Positions 9,561 through 21,706 of a DNA stretch of 64,000 nucleotides are shown piece after piece (position 1 is the stretch's first letter; each line of letters begins with the position of its first letter). The DNA comes from Lolium rigidum (lineage: Eukaryota; Streptophyta; Magnoliopsida; Poales; Poaceae): assembly GCF_022539505.1 (NCBI RefSeq), contig NC_061508.1:36636256-36700255 (forward strand), read 5' to 3'. Position numbers and translations under genes: made by a program. Under the pieces are notes generated by a model. The model saw only the letters and a program-made list of their open reading frames with translations. It was not told the origin of the DNA and did not search any database.

Positions 9561-12500
9561 CAATTGTGGGTATCTGATGCTTTGTTTTGCTAATACGCTA
9601 GTTCATCATTTGCTGCAATGCTGGGAGTCTGCTTGAGTACCTTGTCATGGTTATTGCGGATTTTGGGGTAATTAGCATCTACTAGTATATTGACATGGCG
9701 TAAACATATTACCATATTGGCCAGCATTCTTCTATACTAAATTTCTTGAACTAAAGCTGTATTTGTATTATACTGGATTGACAGCTTCCAAGTCAAGATA
9801 TATTGGACTAGTTTGCTGCTTACCGAAGATGTGGTAAACTAGTCATCGTTCCTGCAATTGTACTTTCAACTAGGTTTCTCAGGAGTGGAATTACCGGGAA
9901 TGACCGGAGTGATAAAGATTGTGGCTTTGAGACCAGAATGATAAAGAACGTGAGACTGAGTTCGCATGTCTCCATTCTCTGATGCCTTCCATGTCTAGCC
10001 CCACTACCGGCACTGAGGGACAATGACAGTGGAACGAACTTCATGTCAGCCAATTTCTCCGAAATATCGTGGCGGTTGGCAATACTCTCCCAATTTATAG
10101 TAAGGTAGTGGAGTTGTTCTTGACTTGATCATGTACGATGACCATACCGAGCTTACCATGTTGTACTTGCCATATGAAGACCACGTGTTGATAGATTTTT
10201 GAATTGTAGTGAGCTGAACAACCACTACATTTGTTTGGTGAGCTAGCTGACATGTTTTTCTCTATATGAATGGAGCTCATTTGTGGACCTGAAATTCATG
10301 CTGAAAATCTTTGGAACAAAATGGTATTGTGTACCATTGTTACTCGGTTAAATGCCTGTCTTCGCTAAGCATTTCCGTACTTATCTATTGAAGGGGTTGA
10401 TATATGTTTTTCCAGCTCAATCAGTGAAGATGAGCCATATTGTTTGAGCTGAGGAAATTTAGGTCTTGCAGTTGGTGCTTGTGATCAAGGACAATGAGCA
10501 TCAGCACTTGTTAAGATCAACTCTTTGTACGCGATACGGCAATTGAGGAAATTTAGGTCTTGCAGTTGGTGCTTGTGATCAAGGACAATGAGCATCAGGA
10601 CTTGTTAAGATCAACTCTTTGTACGCGATACGGCAATAGGGAAAGAGTTTGTGCCGGCTAACATTGAAGCGTTGACATCTCTAGCTGAGCACAGTAGCTC
10701 TGCTAATCAGTACATTATGGAACCAACATGCTCCTTTCTAATACTTGCAACAATGCACACCACAAGTTACAAATATTTGCTTGACATGATTTTCTGGTCA
10801 AGTTGTTCTGGACTAGGTCGCTGTTGAGTGCAACAATCGCACATGATTTTCTCAGTTTGTAGTTTCTCGATTGCATACGCTTATAGTCAACTCAATTTTA
10901 AACCAGAGACACATGCTTATATGTATAAAAAAGAATATCAGAAGATGTTATGTTTTACTAAGCTCGAAATAGTTCAGCTTATCAGTTAAAAATCATAAGT
11001 TCGTGCTCTGATTCTGTGTCATATAGTCATTTGATTAATTGAATAAACAAGAAGGGCGTGAAGTTAGATGACTTCATTTCTATGTTCTTTGATATGGAAT
11101 TAATAGATACTAGCTCGTAATACATCAACCAACATCTTGCCACAACTTCATTGGAAATAAACAATGGAGGTATATTGAGTTAAAACACTTGATTTTTTTT
11201 GTTTGTACCTATTGCAAGATGATATATTAGCTGCTGCAAAATGATTCTTTTTTAGTAGCACTAAAAAGGAAAGCTGAAAATCATGACATGGGTTGATTTT
11301 TATACGCATCTTCGAGCTTGACAAACAGAAGCTTCCAGGAGAAAGAATAAGTTCTAACATTTGCTGAATTCAGATCACATGATTGCTTCAAATGAGTTAT
11401 GTACTGATGCCTCACAGTCCTAGTACTCAATTTAGAAGTAGTGGCTGCAAGATTTCCGTGACACTATTAAAGTACGGCAGATGCATCTCAGATCTAATTA
11501 CGAGGATGTTAGATGGCGTGGCGTAGCATTAGTAACTATGCCCTATCTGTGCTCCCCTCAAAGTCTCTAGGCTTTCTCAGAAACAATCTTGAAGGTCACC
11601 CAAAGAGAAAGCAGATTTGAGCCACTGAGTCTAACATATAGAGTCTCAAGGTCCGGTAGGAAGGAAGGACACAATTGCATCGACTTATCTCACTTAGAAA
11701 GAACAAAATTCCAGCTGCAACGGAAACTAACCTGTGGAAATATTTTTGTATTTCAGAACTCAGAAGGAACTCTTCTGATGTTTATTGCATCTGTGTGTGT
11801 GGAACTTGTTGGTAAAACTATAGGACAGTTTTCAGCTTACAAAGCCTTGAAAAGGCACCTTTTGTTAGTCAATCGTTTCTCAGTTGGTGTTCTTTACCCT
11901 TGCTAGTAGCAAATAACGTGTGTACTTGACTATCCCGTGCCGAGGTAGGCCATGAAAATAGTGTAGCTATTCAACAACTAGTCACAAATCAGGCAACCAC
12001 AGTACTCAAATATGTATTTATTGGGATTTTTGGGATCAAGGTCCCAATTTCAGGGACTCAGGGGTTGTGGTTCAATACAGTTTACCAATAATGATATGCT
12101 TTGGAACAAGTTTAGAATCCAAATAGAGTCTTTATCGAAAAACTAAATAGAGTACGATCTGCCTTTTGCTGCGATCTGTATGTAGTTGATCATCACAAAA
12201 CGCCCATTGAGGCTCTTAGGGATAAACATGCTTTTCTCGAATTACCATTTACGTGAACAGGCATATATATAATAGTTCTAACTTAAATGGGGAGAAGGGA
12301 AGGACACTACTTTCAGTAACTAAAACTTTGGATGGAGGCTCTTGGAAGCTTCAGTTAAAATGGCATACAAATTCTATATGCTTGAAGATGTTTTCATATG
12401 GTAGAGAACCAAACATTAAAAATATATATCAATTAAATCAGATATTAAATTGTACGAAGGAAAGAATTTCGATGCAGTGAGCTAAATTAAGTTACAACAA

Positions 12501-12650
12501 AGGGAATTCTACAGTACTATATTTGGCGAGGTCGATCGCTGGTTTTGCCAAATGTGATCGTGTTCCATGACGATATTGGAGCACTTGTATCGTTTTTCGC
12601 CAGTTTTCCGCTGATAAACTGGTCATCTTTTTCTTTATCAATGCAAATGG
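9561..12650. other. Intergenic region downstream of the ERF gene
   Basis: AT-rich, low-copy-looking sequence. Apart from the 94-bp tandem duplication at 10450-10637 I recognise nothing. An ORF of 105 codons at 11589-11906 (+) has no domain I can name and is probably chance. Confidence 0.5.
10450..10637 (+). repeat. 94-bp tandem duplication
   Basis: Units 10450-10543 and 10544-10637 begin TGAGGAAATTTAGGTCTTGC and differ at a single visible base (CAGCAC against CAGGAC), so the duplication is recent or maintained. Confidence 0.97.
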
Positions 12651-12659
12651 CAAGTCTTG

Positions 12660-13616
12660 CCTCGTTTATAAAAACAAAGGGAATCAGAGTTCCACCAAAG
12701 GTTAAAGTCCCACAAAAGGTTAAAAACCTGAAAGCTTGCCTCCGACTTCCTTTGAGGTTCAAACAAACGCAGGGTTCTGAATGTCCTACCTACCTGTTCC
12801 ATTTCGGCCTAAAAGATGAACTTGGGTACCATGCTACTCTTACCTGCACGAAAGCGAAGTTCCTACGAGAAGGCTTCAGAGATATCTGGTCCTTGCATGG
12901 GGAGACCGAGCTGGGCTAGCTACGCAGGAACACAATGGGTGCTTGTCTTATTAGATAAAAAGTCACCTGATACAAGAAACAAAATGATTTTATCTGGTGG
13001 AGATCCTGGCACCATAGAAATGATATCATCTTCAGCAAAGTAGATGCATAAGTTGGAAACTGTGTTAGTTTTTCTACAGAATTACCTTGTCTCTTTGCAG
13101 GGCTCATCAAAGGTATCTATTTTTGTTGACAGGAAAGGGAAAAAGAATGTTGACGAAATAACTGAAGATGAAAGAGCCACACATGAAATGAAAGTACTTC
13201 TATTTCTATTTGGAAGAAGCCAAACATGGGATGGGACAAAATTAACGTCGATGCCTGTTTCATTGAGGGGAGCGAGGGTGCTGTCCAAGGAAACCATGAA
13301 GGTAGAGTAATTTATTCTGCCTAGGGAAAATTCCAAATTGCAAGTCTGCGGCTATGGGGGAAGCATTGGCTTGCCTTGAAGGCCTCAAGAAGTCAAGATG
13401 TCGTGTGCAAATCCAGCAAACAACCTTGTATTTGAATCTGATTGCTCCTCTGTTTTTCAAGCATTCAGTCAACCAATTCGGGATAGATCTGAAGTTGGTC
13501 TTATTGCTAAAGACTTCTGGTGTCTAGCTCAGAAGAAAAACCATGTGAGATTGAACTACTGTGGTAGAAAGTGCAACAAGGTTGCTCATAAAACGTGTCA
13601 ATTTAATCATAGCTAG
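12660..13616 (+). pseudogene. Decayed LINE C-terminus: zf-RVT region plus RNase H domain
   Basis: Pieces in shifting frames give the C-terminal order of a plant non-LTR element. Around 12685-12900 are VPPKVKV and YHATLTCTKAKFLREGFRDIW, the zinc-binding region. At 13211-13310 is WKKPNMGWDKINVDACF, the start of an RNase H-like (RVT_3) domain. At 13398-13614 is LVFESDCSSVFQAF followed by NKVAHKTCQF, the catalytic ESD and the closing HxxA region. At least three frame changes and an in-frame stop show it is dead. The upstream reverse transcriptase core is not present. Confidence 0.7.
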
Positions 13617-14716
13617 GGAGCTGTGTTCGGGTATGTTACAAGGTGTTGTTCTGGCCTGGTGCTGGGATCAACCCTGGATGATTGTAACCACAAACTAGTT
13701 AATATACACAGCACCCTTTTACAAAAAGAGTACAACTTAGACCCACTCATCTTCTAGGATACTGGCTGACGGAGCACGGATTCTGTTTCTGAACACGTAT
13801 AATGAAGAGCCACTCATCTATCCGGATCCATGAGTGGACGGTTGGCCTCTTTCTCAAAGCTTGGTGGACAAGCATGTCACGTGAGGGCAGCCCCAACGAT
13901 AAAGCTATGACCTCTCTCACCTGGTGCACGGAAAAGAAGGATCTTCCATGTCTTAGCATGTTTGCAAGGTCGTCGTTCGACCGTTAGTGAATGCCAGTTC
14001 GGTTCCAACACTCAACACCGAAGAAGGACCCGATGAAAGTGTCGAAACTCGTTGAAGTGGAGAGGTTGTGCATTGCACACATGACAATTCCTTTGACCCC
14101 CAAAAGCGATCTCGGTTATACTACCGATCTAGCGTCATCCAGAATTTTCGTGACGTTACACTTCCTGATGCATCACAGTCCTATATTGCCCACTTGAATT
14201 GGCGATTGGGTGGCTGTAGTTGGGTGGCTATAGCTGTATTACCAAAGAAACTCTCCTACACACATAATAACTGCATAAATATACATGAGGAGTGCCTTGT
14301 GATATATATATATCCTAACTTTTTATTGCTCTGGCTTTGTAGGAGGGGTTTCTCACAGATACCCACGATCTCCTCTCTCGATCTGAAATTAAATAAGGCC
14401 ACCTCTAACAGTGGATCGCATTTTGGACACCTAGAGCGGTCTATGTTTGTTTGCTCTTGACAACTGTCCCAACAACAGGCCGTATTTTGTGGGACCATTT
14501 GTCCGCGCTGCAATCTAAGTAGAAGTTAATGGTGTCCGCTGCTGCTAATGGGCGGCTAACGGTGGCGCCATCATTTCGCACCTGCGCCCGCCCTTTCCCA
14601 CCGAGAACCCTACCCGCGCGGCAGTTTTTCGCCGGTGCGCTCCATTTTCACCGCCGTTGTTTCCCATCCGGTCGCGCTGTTTCCCGGGGCAGGTCATTGT
14701 GCCTATAACATCGTCC
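13617..14716. other. Intergenic, with a doubtful LINE fragment
   Basis: At 13836-13985 (+) the frame contains KAWWTSMSREG, which loosely resembles the end of a LINE reverse transcriptase region, but it is too short to be sure. Nothing else is recognised. Confidence 0.35.
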
Positions 14717-14731
14717 AACACACACAACCCT

Positions 14732-15026
14732 GCAAACAGAGCATGGCTCTGGTGGTTAGGTCCAGCTCATCCAGGTTTAAGTCCTAGACTTGGTATGGGT
14801 GTTTGCATTTACATGGATTTATTCCATAATTTAACCGGCGCTATGCTTTCCGTGGTAGGTGACGTGCCTGTCAACAGCGAGTCGCCAGTGATGATTTCGT
14901 CAACCTCAAGATATGTCAGCTCAGTCCCTCGGAGGTGCTCATAGGGGTAGGTTGTGCGTGCGTGCGTTCATAGGGGTGTTTGTACGTGCGTGTTTGTGAG
15001 CGTCTGCGTTGTACCGTGTTCTAAAA
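14732..15026 (+). mobile_element. tRNA-derived SINE with target-site duplication
   Basis: A box-A-like motif (GGCTCTGGTGGTTAGG, from 14744) is followed by a box-B-like GGTTTAAGTCC near 14775, the internal Pol III promoter layout. A GT-rich body follows, ending in CTAAAAAA. Flanking 15-base copies, 14717-14731 and 15027-15041, match at 14 positions (aacacacacaaYcct) and are the target duplication. It resembles Poaceae SINE families described for cereals. There is no coding capacity; mobilisation would have needed LINE enzymes. Confidence 0.8.
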
Positions 15027-15180
15027 AACACACACAATCCTAGCCATGCTCGACCACACCCCACCCACCACTTTGGCTAAGATCAGCGAGACCGCAGAAG
15101 GTGTCCTATGAGCCCCACGATGAGCGGCGAGGACTGGTGCAACGACGCCAACAGCGAGGATGACCTGCATGTTGTTGTAT

Positions 15181-15509
15181 TGTGATCCAAATTCATTTTA
15201 AAGGGAGGCTAACTTCTGACGAGCCGAGCGAGGCCCATCGCCGGTAGGCTTGGGCCGAAGCGTAGCAGAGTCTGACGTTAGGGTCGATGCCACCGCCTAT
15301 ATATACTTCTTGTAAGCCGTCGGCTAGGGTTTATCAGATTATAAGATAACCCACGGCGTTTGTGAACACCTCTCGATATAGTGAAGTTTTGCTGGCTAGC
15401 GCCCGTGGTTTTTCCCCTCTGTATTGGAGGGTTTTTCCACGTTCAAATCTTGTGTCTCCGCTGCGTTTTCTTTATCGTTCTTCGTTATTTGCTTGTCGTG
15501 TTTATAACA
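15181..15509 (+). repeat. LTR-like remnant (TGTGATCC...ATAACA)
   Basis: It starts TGTGATCCAAATTCA, carries a TATATATAC box near 15297, and ends TTTATAACA after a T-rich tail, the usual layout of a short LTR. No primer site follows and no target duplication is evident, so a solo or truncated LTR is likely. The first ~95 bases recur at 59838. Confidence 0.5.
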
Positions 15510-15539
15510 CGTGCGCCGACCACCGTGGATTAAAGAGTC

Positions 15540-16140
15540 CTCCTTGAATCCTTCCAGAACACGTCACAGCGAGCCCTGGAAGCCTCAGATGACTCCATCG
15601 ACCCCAACCTCCGTGAGGTATTTCGCAAGACGCCAGCCTTGGAGGAGCGCGGCCGCCAGTTCATGGCAGCAGAGCTCGACTCCCACCGGTTAGCCGAGGA
15701 GATCACCGAGCGGGGGCTGCACACCAGCAAGTCCCCCTCCACGCCGTGTTGGAGGCGGATGAGGTGATCGCAGGCAAGCCACGTTCGTCGCCGTGTAGGT
15801 GGTGTTGGAGGGACTAAGAGAGGACAAAGCGGGGGTGTGACGGGTGGTGTGGGCTGCTGAGGTCGAGGCGTACATGACGCGAAGCAGCGGCGATCACGGT
15901 TACTCACCAAAGCCGCCGTGGCCACTCACGTGGCGACGCATCACGAGGCGGAGGAGCGGCATGCTATTTCCTACACCCGGACCATGAAGGGGCGAGCCGC
16001 TCGCGAGAGGATGCGTCGTGCCAACAATGGCACACGTCCATGGTAGCCAAGGGGTGACGAGGGCAAAAGAAGCTCCGGTGTCCCGGCGGCCAGGAAGGGC
16101 CAAGCCAGCTACATAGCGCTGGATATGGCACAATGTAGCT
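15540..16140 (+). other. Unrecognised coding-like segment
   Basis: A plus-strand frame around 15548-15740 is rich in Arg, Glu, Ala and Leu (for example LEERGRQFMAAEL and RLAEEITERG), and another at 15860-16050 reads KAAVATHVATHHEAEERHA. The composition suggests decayed coding DNA, perhaps transposon-encoded. I cannot name a family, and frames are interrupted. Confidence 0.3.
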
Positions 16141-16440
16141 TAGTTTAGTCTAATTTATGCTTTATTATGGATGCAAACATAATAGCCACCCAAAAAGCTC
16201 AAAAATGGTTTTTCTTCCAGTGACTTGCGGGCCACGGGATGATGCGCGGCTAGTCTACCATACCACCGCAAACCTACCCAATTTTAGGCTAGGTTCAATG
16301 GTGGAGGACGAGAAAAAATTGAGGTCGGGCGAACTTTTAAACGTAAAAAAAATGACGTAAAAAATAAATTGTCTCTCCACATTAATAGTTTATATGATGA
16401 TAAGCATAGTCATGGTAATAGCAACATATTCAAATAAAAG

Positions 16441-16960
16441 TAGAACTTACAAAGTACCGATAGTGAAGCTTTAATGTTGTCTAGATATTCGAGGCAATGG
16501 CAAATCTCTATCTTCATTCTGAAAATCTTTTTTAGTTTCACCAAGATCAAGATGTTAGAATATACCTCGCTCGATGTAGCACATCATCAAATCATTAAGC
16601 CAATCATTGGACATCTTGTTGCGTAACTCTATCTTAATAATTTTCATAGCTGACAATGTCCTTTCAACGGTTGTCGTCTCCATCGTTAAAAGCATTGCCA
16701 ACTCAATATGGCGGTAAACTGTAGAAAACATGAGGTGCATTTCAAGTTCAACCATCTTTTTAGGTAGGCTTGCAATGTTAGTACAAACTCTAAAATCTTC
16801 AACTCTACCGAGCTTACAAATCACAATTGACAAACTTCTCCAATTGTACCTCCTCCTTTAGTTGCACTCGTTCTTCCCCTTTCTCGTCCATCTTAATTCT
16901 TCTCAAATCTAGTACAAATTCAGAAATAGCTCCGCAGTCTTCACAAAACCTAATGGCTAG
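16441..16960 (-). pseudogene. hAT/zf-MYM-type transposase C-terminal fragment
   Basis: The minus-strand frame 16833-16555 contains YRHIELAMLLTMETTTVER, then LSAMKIIKIELRNKM and DWLNDLMMCYIER. This is the C-terminal dimerisation region of plant hAT-like transposases annotated as zinc finger MYM-type proteins (usual form: VATATVERAFSAM). Upstream, 16960-16836, another frame gives LRRIKMDEKGEERV, which may be the preceding segment. The catalytic N-terminal part is absent and stops interrupt the frame, so it is a relic. Such pieces are common in grass genomes. Confidence 0.7.
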
Positions 16961-17728
16961 ACCGCTAGATCAGCGGCGCCGTGTAAACTTACAAAGTACC
17001 GGGTCGGTGTATAGGAGGTCCCATAGGAGCTCCTTGCATTTATTCCTTGTTTCCTAGTCCACCACACGCGGCGCACCTAACAAAAGCCCAGTTCCGTCCT
17101 TGTTCTCTTCCTGCCGGCCCACGTCATCTTTTTGTTTTGTTTGTCCTTCAAAAACTGTACAAAACTAAAGGTATATTCACATATGCATATATATACTTGA
17201 TTTTTTGACCAAAAATCAAGGTAGGGCAGGTGCCATACCTTGCCCAAAGGGGCTCCCTGGCTAGGTTTGCTTCAAAACTAACGCGCCTGCTGGACGCTAT
17301 GTGTTTACGATTGGCCGCTATACCTCATTTTAGGATGCCCGGAACAACTACGAATATAATCTATCATTTTATTTACTATCCACCGTTGGAGGTTGGCTAA
17401 GAGGAGATCCGGTGAGTTGTGATAGTCGAGTTGTGAGACCACACACGCCGGCTCCGTCTTCAACGATGATCTCATATCCCCACTCTCAGCAATATAAAAG
17501 AATTCAGTCACACACCAAAACGGATTAGCCTGACGTAAACATGGGTTGACCCACGATGGACATGCTTCACGCAATCACGCTCTACGTGGTGGCCAATGGG
17601 GAAACAGCTGCGCTGTCATCACGTACAACGCCCAGTGACCTGCCATGGCCGTCCACTGTACTTGGGCTTCCGTGGCCCCGAACCCACTGTTAGGGTTAAA
17701 AAATACTCTGTCTAGCTTATTTTATTAA
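16961..17728. other. Intergenic, nothing firm
   Basis: A minus-strand ORF of 89 codons (17574-17305) has no recognisable domain. The stretch ends at a Helitron boundary. Confidence 0.4.
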
Positions 17729-19751
17729 CTAGCAAGGTGGCTCTCTCAAATGCGAGGGTATCATCTTTGACATGTTAGCTCTCGATGTTATAAAAATTTA
17801 TTGTGTTATATATAATAGAAATTTTAAATTCTCCCACAAAAATTATATGAGGTAAAATATCACATTTGTGATATTACTTTTGAATTATTTAGATTTGTGA
17901 AGAATAGTTGCTGTGACATTTCCAATAATACCATGTCACATATTCTATAATTTTTGTTCTATTTTTTGGTACCTAAAAGTTCACTGATTTGTTGAGTCGA
18001 TATCAAAGGTGTAACCTTGCATTTGTGGAATTTGATCATAACAATCCAACATATTATTATTGATACTCTTACACTTACATTATTGTTCTCTCTTATGATA
18101 GATCCCTGCATGTACATATTGTTCTTACTCTCTTTTCGGTTTCATCCAAGTATGTAAGCGGATTACTTATGTATCACTGACTTTGATTCCAAATAAAAAC
18201 TCTATTGTTGTTCACAAGATCTTTCTAAAACTAAATATTAAGGTACATGGATCAATCTTGTCCTGATTCTATATCCTTTGTAAATGTGGAAATTTTGATA
18301 AAACAACTTAAATTCACGCAAAACAGTACTAAAATAAGAATAAATTAGCAATATGAATATAACTTTTGTTTATTTCACCGTGTCACACGCTCTTACCTGG
18401 AGTCTGAATCTATATAACGATAATTTTTTCTGGACCAGCTTAGAAGTGGGACATGTCTATCTTCAAATTACCATATGAATAAATTCATAAATGAATGTAG
18501 CCAAACACGGCAGTGAACTTTAAATACAAAATTATATAATAAAGTATTTGTAATCATTTATAGAGTTTTTTCTAACATGTTTCTTTGAATCATTGCACTC
18601 TATCAAATATAATTTGTTTAACATGGGGTTATTCACCTTTTGGAAACAATTACACCCTTTGCCCATAATAACTAATTAAGAATAAGTTGTGATAGACCCC
18701 CCGATGGCATGTATGTGTGACGAACACACGTTAGCATGTGGTCACCATGTGTATGTGTGCTTAGGGCAATGACAATCGTATTACCTGCAGCTGAAGCTAA
18801 AGTTTTGGAGAAAGAGTTAGTATCGCTTCAAGCTAAATAATTCGAGCAAGCAGATTCGACCTCAATATTTATGCATTTTTTTTGTATATCGTAAATAAAT
18901 GTGCTCTATTTTGTACTACCTTCATCCCAAAAAGGATGTCACAAATGTTTCTAAATTTAAATAAATCTATGCAATATTTAGTGTAAAGATAGATCTAAAT
19001 TTAGACAAATCTTAGAGAAGGGCTTATATTTTTTTCTTCCACTTGTTTAAATATAACGAATTCATCAATAGTATAAATTGCTTCACACTATATAATAGAT
19101 GTGTACCATCATCTTCTGGGCTGCCGTGTTCGACGGCAGGACAACGGTAGCAGCTCGCACAACACGTCATCCAAACCGGCACTCTCGTTTTGCTCCGGCG
19201 GGCATGATTTTACTAAAAAAACTGAATTATGATTTTATTATCTTTCACGTTTTAGTCTAGAGACATTACTATATTTCCATGCCCGTGTGGTTTTAGAAAA
19301 TTTACACACGCGACAGCTTGTCCGGTGTTAGCATAGTACACAGACAACTCACACCTGGACGTTAAAAAAAACTTGCCTAAATGTGACGCAATAGGCAAAC
19401 ATACACATACATGTATGATTCAATATAGTCTGTAGATCTTGCTTAGACGTGACCAAGTAGAACTCTAATGGTGAAAAAAAGCAATAGTCAATAGTCTTCA
19501 CTCGTATGGGAAAGAAACTTTGGTTTCCTGTTTTTCCTTAAACCTGACTTAACTATTCTGTGTAAAAATAGATCTAGTCAAGTTCACGTCTGATCTGTTT
19601 CACACGTGCACACGTTTATGTAAATACTTATTTCTTATTAAATCCTGGTCACATATTACGAATCTAATGGTTAAAAATAATTATGATGATGTGGATTAAC
19701 CTCGTGTCTCTATTTAAAACTCTGTATTTTGCTTTTAGTATATATAATAGA
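17729..19751 (-). mobile_element. Non-autonomous Helitron, 2.0 kb
   Basis: On the minus strand the element begins TCTATTATATATACTAAAAGC (19751) and ends GAGCCACCTTGCTAG (17729), matching grass Helitron ends: 5' TC and 3' CTAG preceded by a GC-containing hairpin region that is decayed here. The base before the 5' end is A and the base after the 3' end is T, as expected for insertion between A and T without target duplication. The body is AT-rich and has no Rep/helicase ORF, so it depended on an autonomous copy. It contains a decayed Stowaway-like MITE. Confidence 0.7.
18914..19022. mobile_element. Decayed Stowaway-like MITE
   Basis: The motif CTACCTTCATCCCAAAAAGG resembles the Stowaway (Tc1/mariner) terminal repeat CTCCCTCCGTCCCAAAA. 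The inner part folds around TCTAAATTTA / TAAATTTAGA (18951-19000). The right end is eroded. It lies inside the Helitron. Confidence 0.5.
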
Positions 19752-19864
19752 TTCAGATTTTTGGTTGAGCTGGGTGGTGCATCATTTCAACAGTTAGGGA
19801 CTACCTGAAAATCCCGACATCGTCTGCTTCCGCTCAGGAGGATAATTACCTGCTGATCTAATTC

Positions 19865-20280
19865 AATTCTTTATTCTTACATTAAAGAATGAATCAAATC
19901 TCCCCAAGTAGGATTCGAACCTACGACCAGTCGGTTAACAGCCGACCGCTCTACCACTGAGCTACTGAGGAACAAGGGGGGATTCGACCTCTTAGAGTTC
20001 AACTCCCGTTCTCAACCCATGAACAATATGAGTCCGAAGCTTCTTTCGTAACTCCCAGAATTTCTTCGTAGTGGGTCCGTTCCATGCCTCATTTCATAGG
20101 GAAGCCAAAAGTGGCTCTATTTCATTCTATTTCACTTCCTAGCACTTCCTATCATTTAATATCCATCCCTTTGGTCTTATTGACATAAGAGATGTCATTT
20201 ATAGTCTATCTCTTTCTATATATGGAAAGTCAAAAAATTCTCATCGAAACATCGAGAAATTGTGCATATAGAAATTCTCA
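19865..20280 (-). other. Nuclear plastid DNA insert (NUPT)
   Basis: A full trnN-GUU and about 300 bp of adjoining sequence match, from memory, the trnN flank of the grass chloroplast inverted repeat. The edges are approximate. At the right edge the short phrase AATTCTCATCGAAAC occurs twice, 38-39 bp apart. It lies just beyond the Helitron 5' end. Confidence 0.75.
19900..19971 (-). tRNA. trnN-GUU: Plastid-type tRNA-Asn (GUU) within the NUPT
   Basis: The 72-base minus-strand sequence folds as a tRNA: acceptor stem TCCTCAG against TTGGGGA, D arm AGCTCAGTGG, anticodon loop CTGTTAA with GTT, and T arm GGTTCGAATCC. CCA is not encoded. The sequence is chloroplast-type rather than the nuclear tRNA-Asn. 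Its intact A and B boxes could in principle allow Pol III transcription, but function in the nucleus is not expected. Confidence 0.9.
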
Positions 20281-21275
20281 TCGAAACTACCTGCTCTCCA
20301 TTGTACTGTTAGACATGGAATTCGTTTTGCTAACCGCAACACTGCATTTTTTTTAACGGGAACACTGCATTTAAACAAGAGCTTCCTCTCGCAGAGCTTC
20401 GGCGCTTCAGCATCTCGAACTGGAAGCACGAGCGAACGTTCTGAGAAGCACATCGAAATAAGCTCATCGCAGTGGGGCCGCGACACAACACGAAAACAAT
20501 GACAGGACCACTTGCCGGAGAATCGAGACGTCACGACCAATTGGTCTCAGAAGAGGTAAAGGAGGATTAGGTGATCTGGATTTTGTAGAATACCGGCGGT
20601 AGCAGCAGTTGATTGCCCTCAAATTCACTGAACCCTACTGGAAAAAATGTTTATGTTATCGGATAGGTGACACGCAAACATAAATCCGCCATTGGTATTC
20701 TATGCCGATGGTGGCAAAAGAAAAATCCATCACCTATAGTTCTTTGGCTGGGCTCCATAGCAAAATTCATCACCTCGGTGATTACAAGATTTCTATTGAG
20801 CCATCACAACAACATTTCAGAGTCTAGGTGTTGTTTTCATCTTCCAATTACACCATTCGATGTTAAAAAAGAAACCGACCTTCTCTGGGACCGTTGTGTC
20901 CGGCTCTGGGATCGCTAGCGATCACCTCAACAAGTCCCTGTTATCATAGATTACTGCATCGAAGCAGTGCATACGAGCTTTCAACCGATGACCTTTAGTG
21001 AAAAATCGTCGAGGCTAGATACTTGACCAAATTGGGCGTGTTGAAAAAATCCAGGAGAAAAACCACAACGTCGCTCTTGTAGTTTTTGACATCGTATCAG
21101 TTTAATATCCTTAATCGGAAACATGGGTTTGGGAGGTGTCGGTTGCTCAGTTCAAGTGTCAAGTCTCGTACGAGTGGAGAACTGGAGATACATATGCCAC
21201 CGGAGGTCATGTGTTCTGATGTGGTTCCGGCGACTCGTCGTCTCGTACTTCTTTCACCTGTGGATCTGCCTATCC
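20281..21275. other. Intergenic, possible CACTA-end debris
   Basis: Around 20634 CTACTGGAAAAAATGTTTATG resembles a CACTA terminal sequence (CACTACTGGAAAAA) but the opposite end is not found. No gene is recognised. Confidence 0.35.
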
Positions 21276-21706
21276 GGGAAAGTATCCTATGCACCCAAGC
21301 AACTCATGCACCCCATGCACCCAGCCCCGGTTAACTATTTTAAATGTTTTAAAAATACCAAAGCCAAGATTATGTGTACAGATAGTACTCAGATCTAACA
21401 TGTCACCAATTTTCAAATCATAATTCATAATAGAGACCAAGAAACAAAATAAACAAACCTGACCATGAATAGTGCCAAATGCAAGTTGGGCTTTCAGTTT
21501 AGCCCATTATCACTATTCATAACAAATTTGTCATTTTTTATTTTGAAGTTGTGTTTCAAATTTAGACTTGAAATTTTGTGACATGTTAGATACTAGTACT
21601 ATTTATTCCCGAACTTTCTGTCAGAATTTTTTGAAACTTTTAAAGTTCTCAATCAGAGCTAGATGCATGGGTGCATGAGTTGCTTGGGTGCACAGGATAC
21701 ATTCCC
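21276..21706. mobile_element. 431-bp MITE with ~40-bp terminal inverted repeats
   Basis: The left end GGGAAAGTATCCTATGCACC continues as CAAGCAACTCATGCACCC. The right end is its reverse complement with few changes. The interior is AT-rich and non-coding. I see no clear target duplication, so the superfamily is undetermined. Confidence 0.75.

Noticed and set aside
11589..11906. A 105-codon plus-strand ORF as a small gene
   Set aside because: No domain, no promoter or splice context, and composition like the surrounding intergenic DNA.
17729..19751. AT-rich tract as a satellite or matrix attachment region
   Set aside because: Helitron ends and the A/T target explain the boundaries; no tandem period is seen.
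19900..19971. A functional nuclear tRNA-Asn gene
   Set aside because: Both the tRNA and its flanks look like plastid sequence, so an organelle insert explains it better.
20634..20700. A second CACTA element
   Set aside because: Only a weak resemblance at one end; no partner terminus or target duplication.
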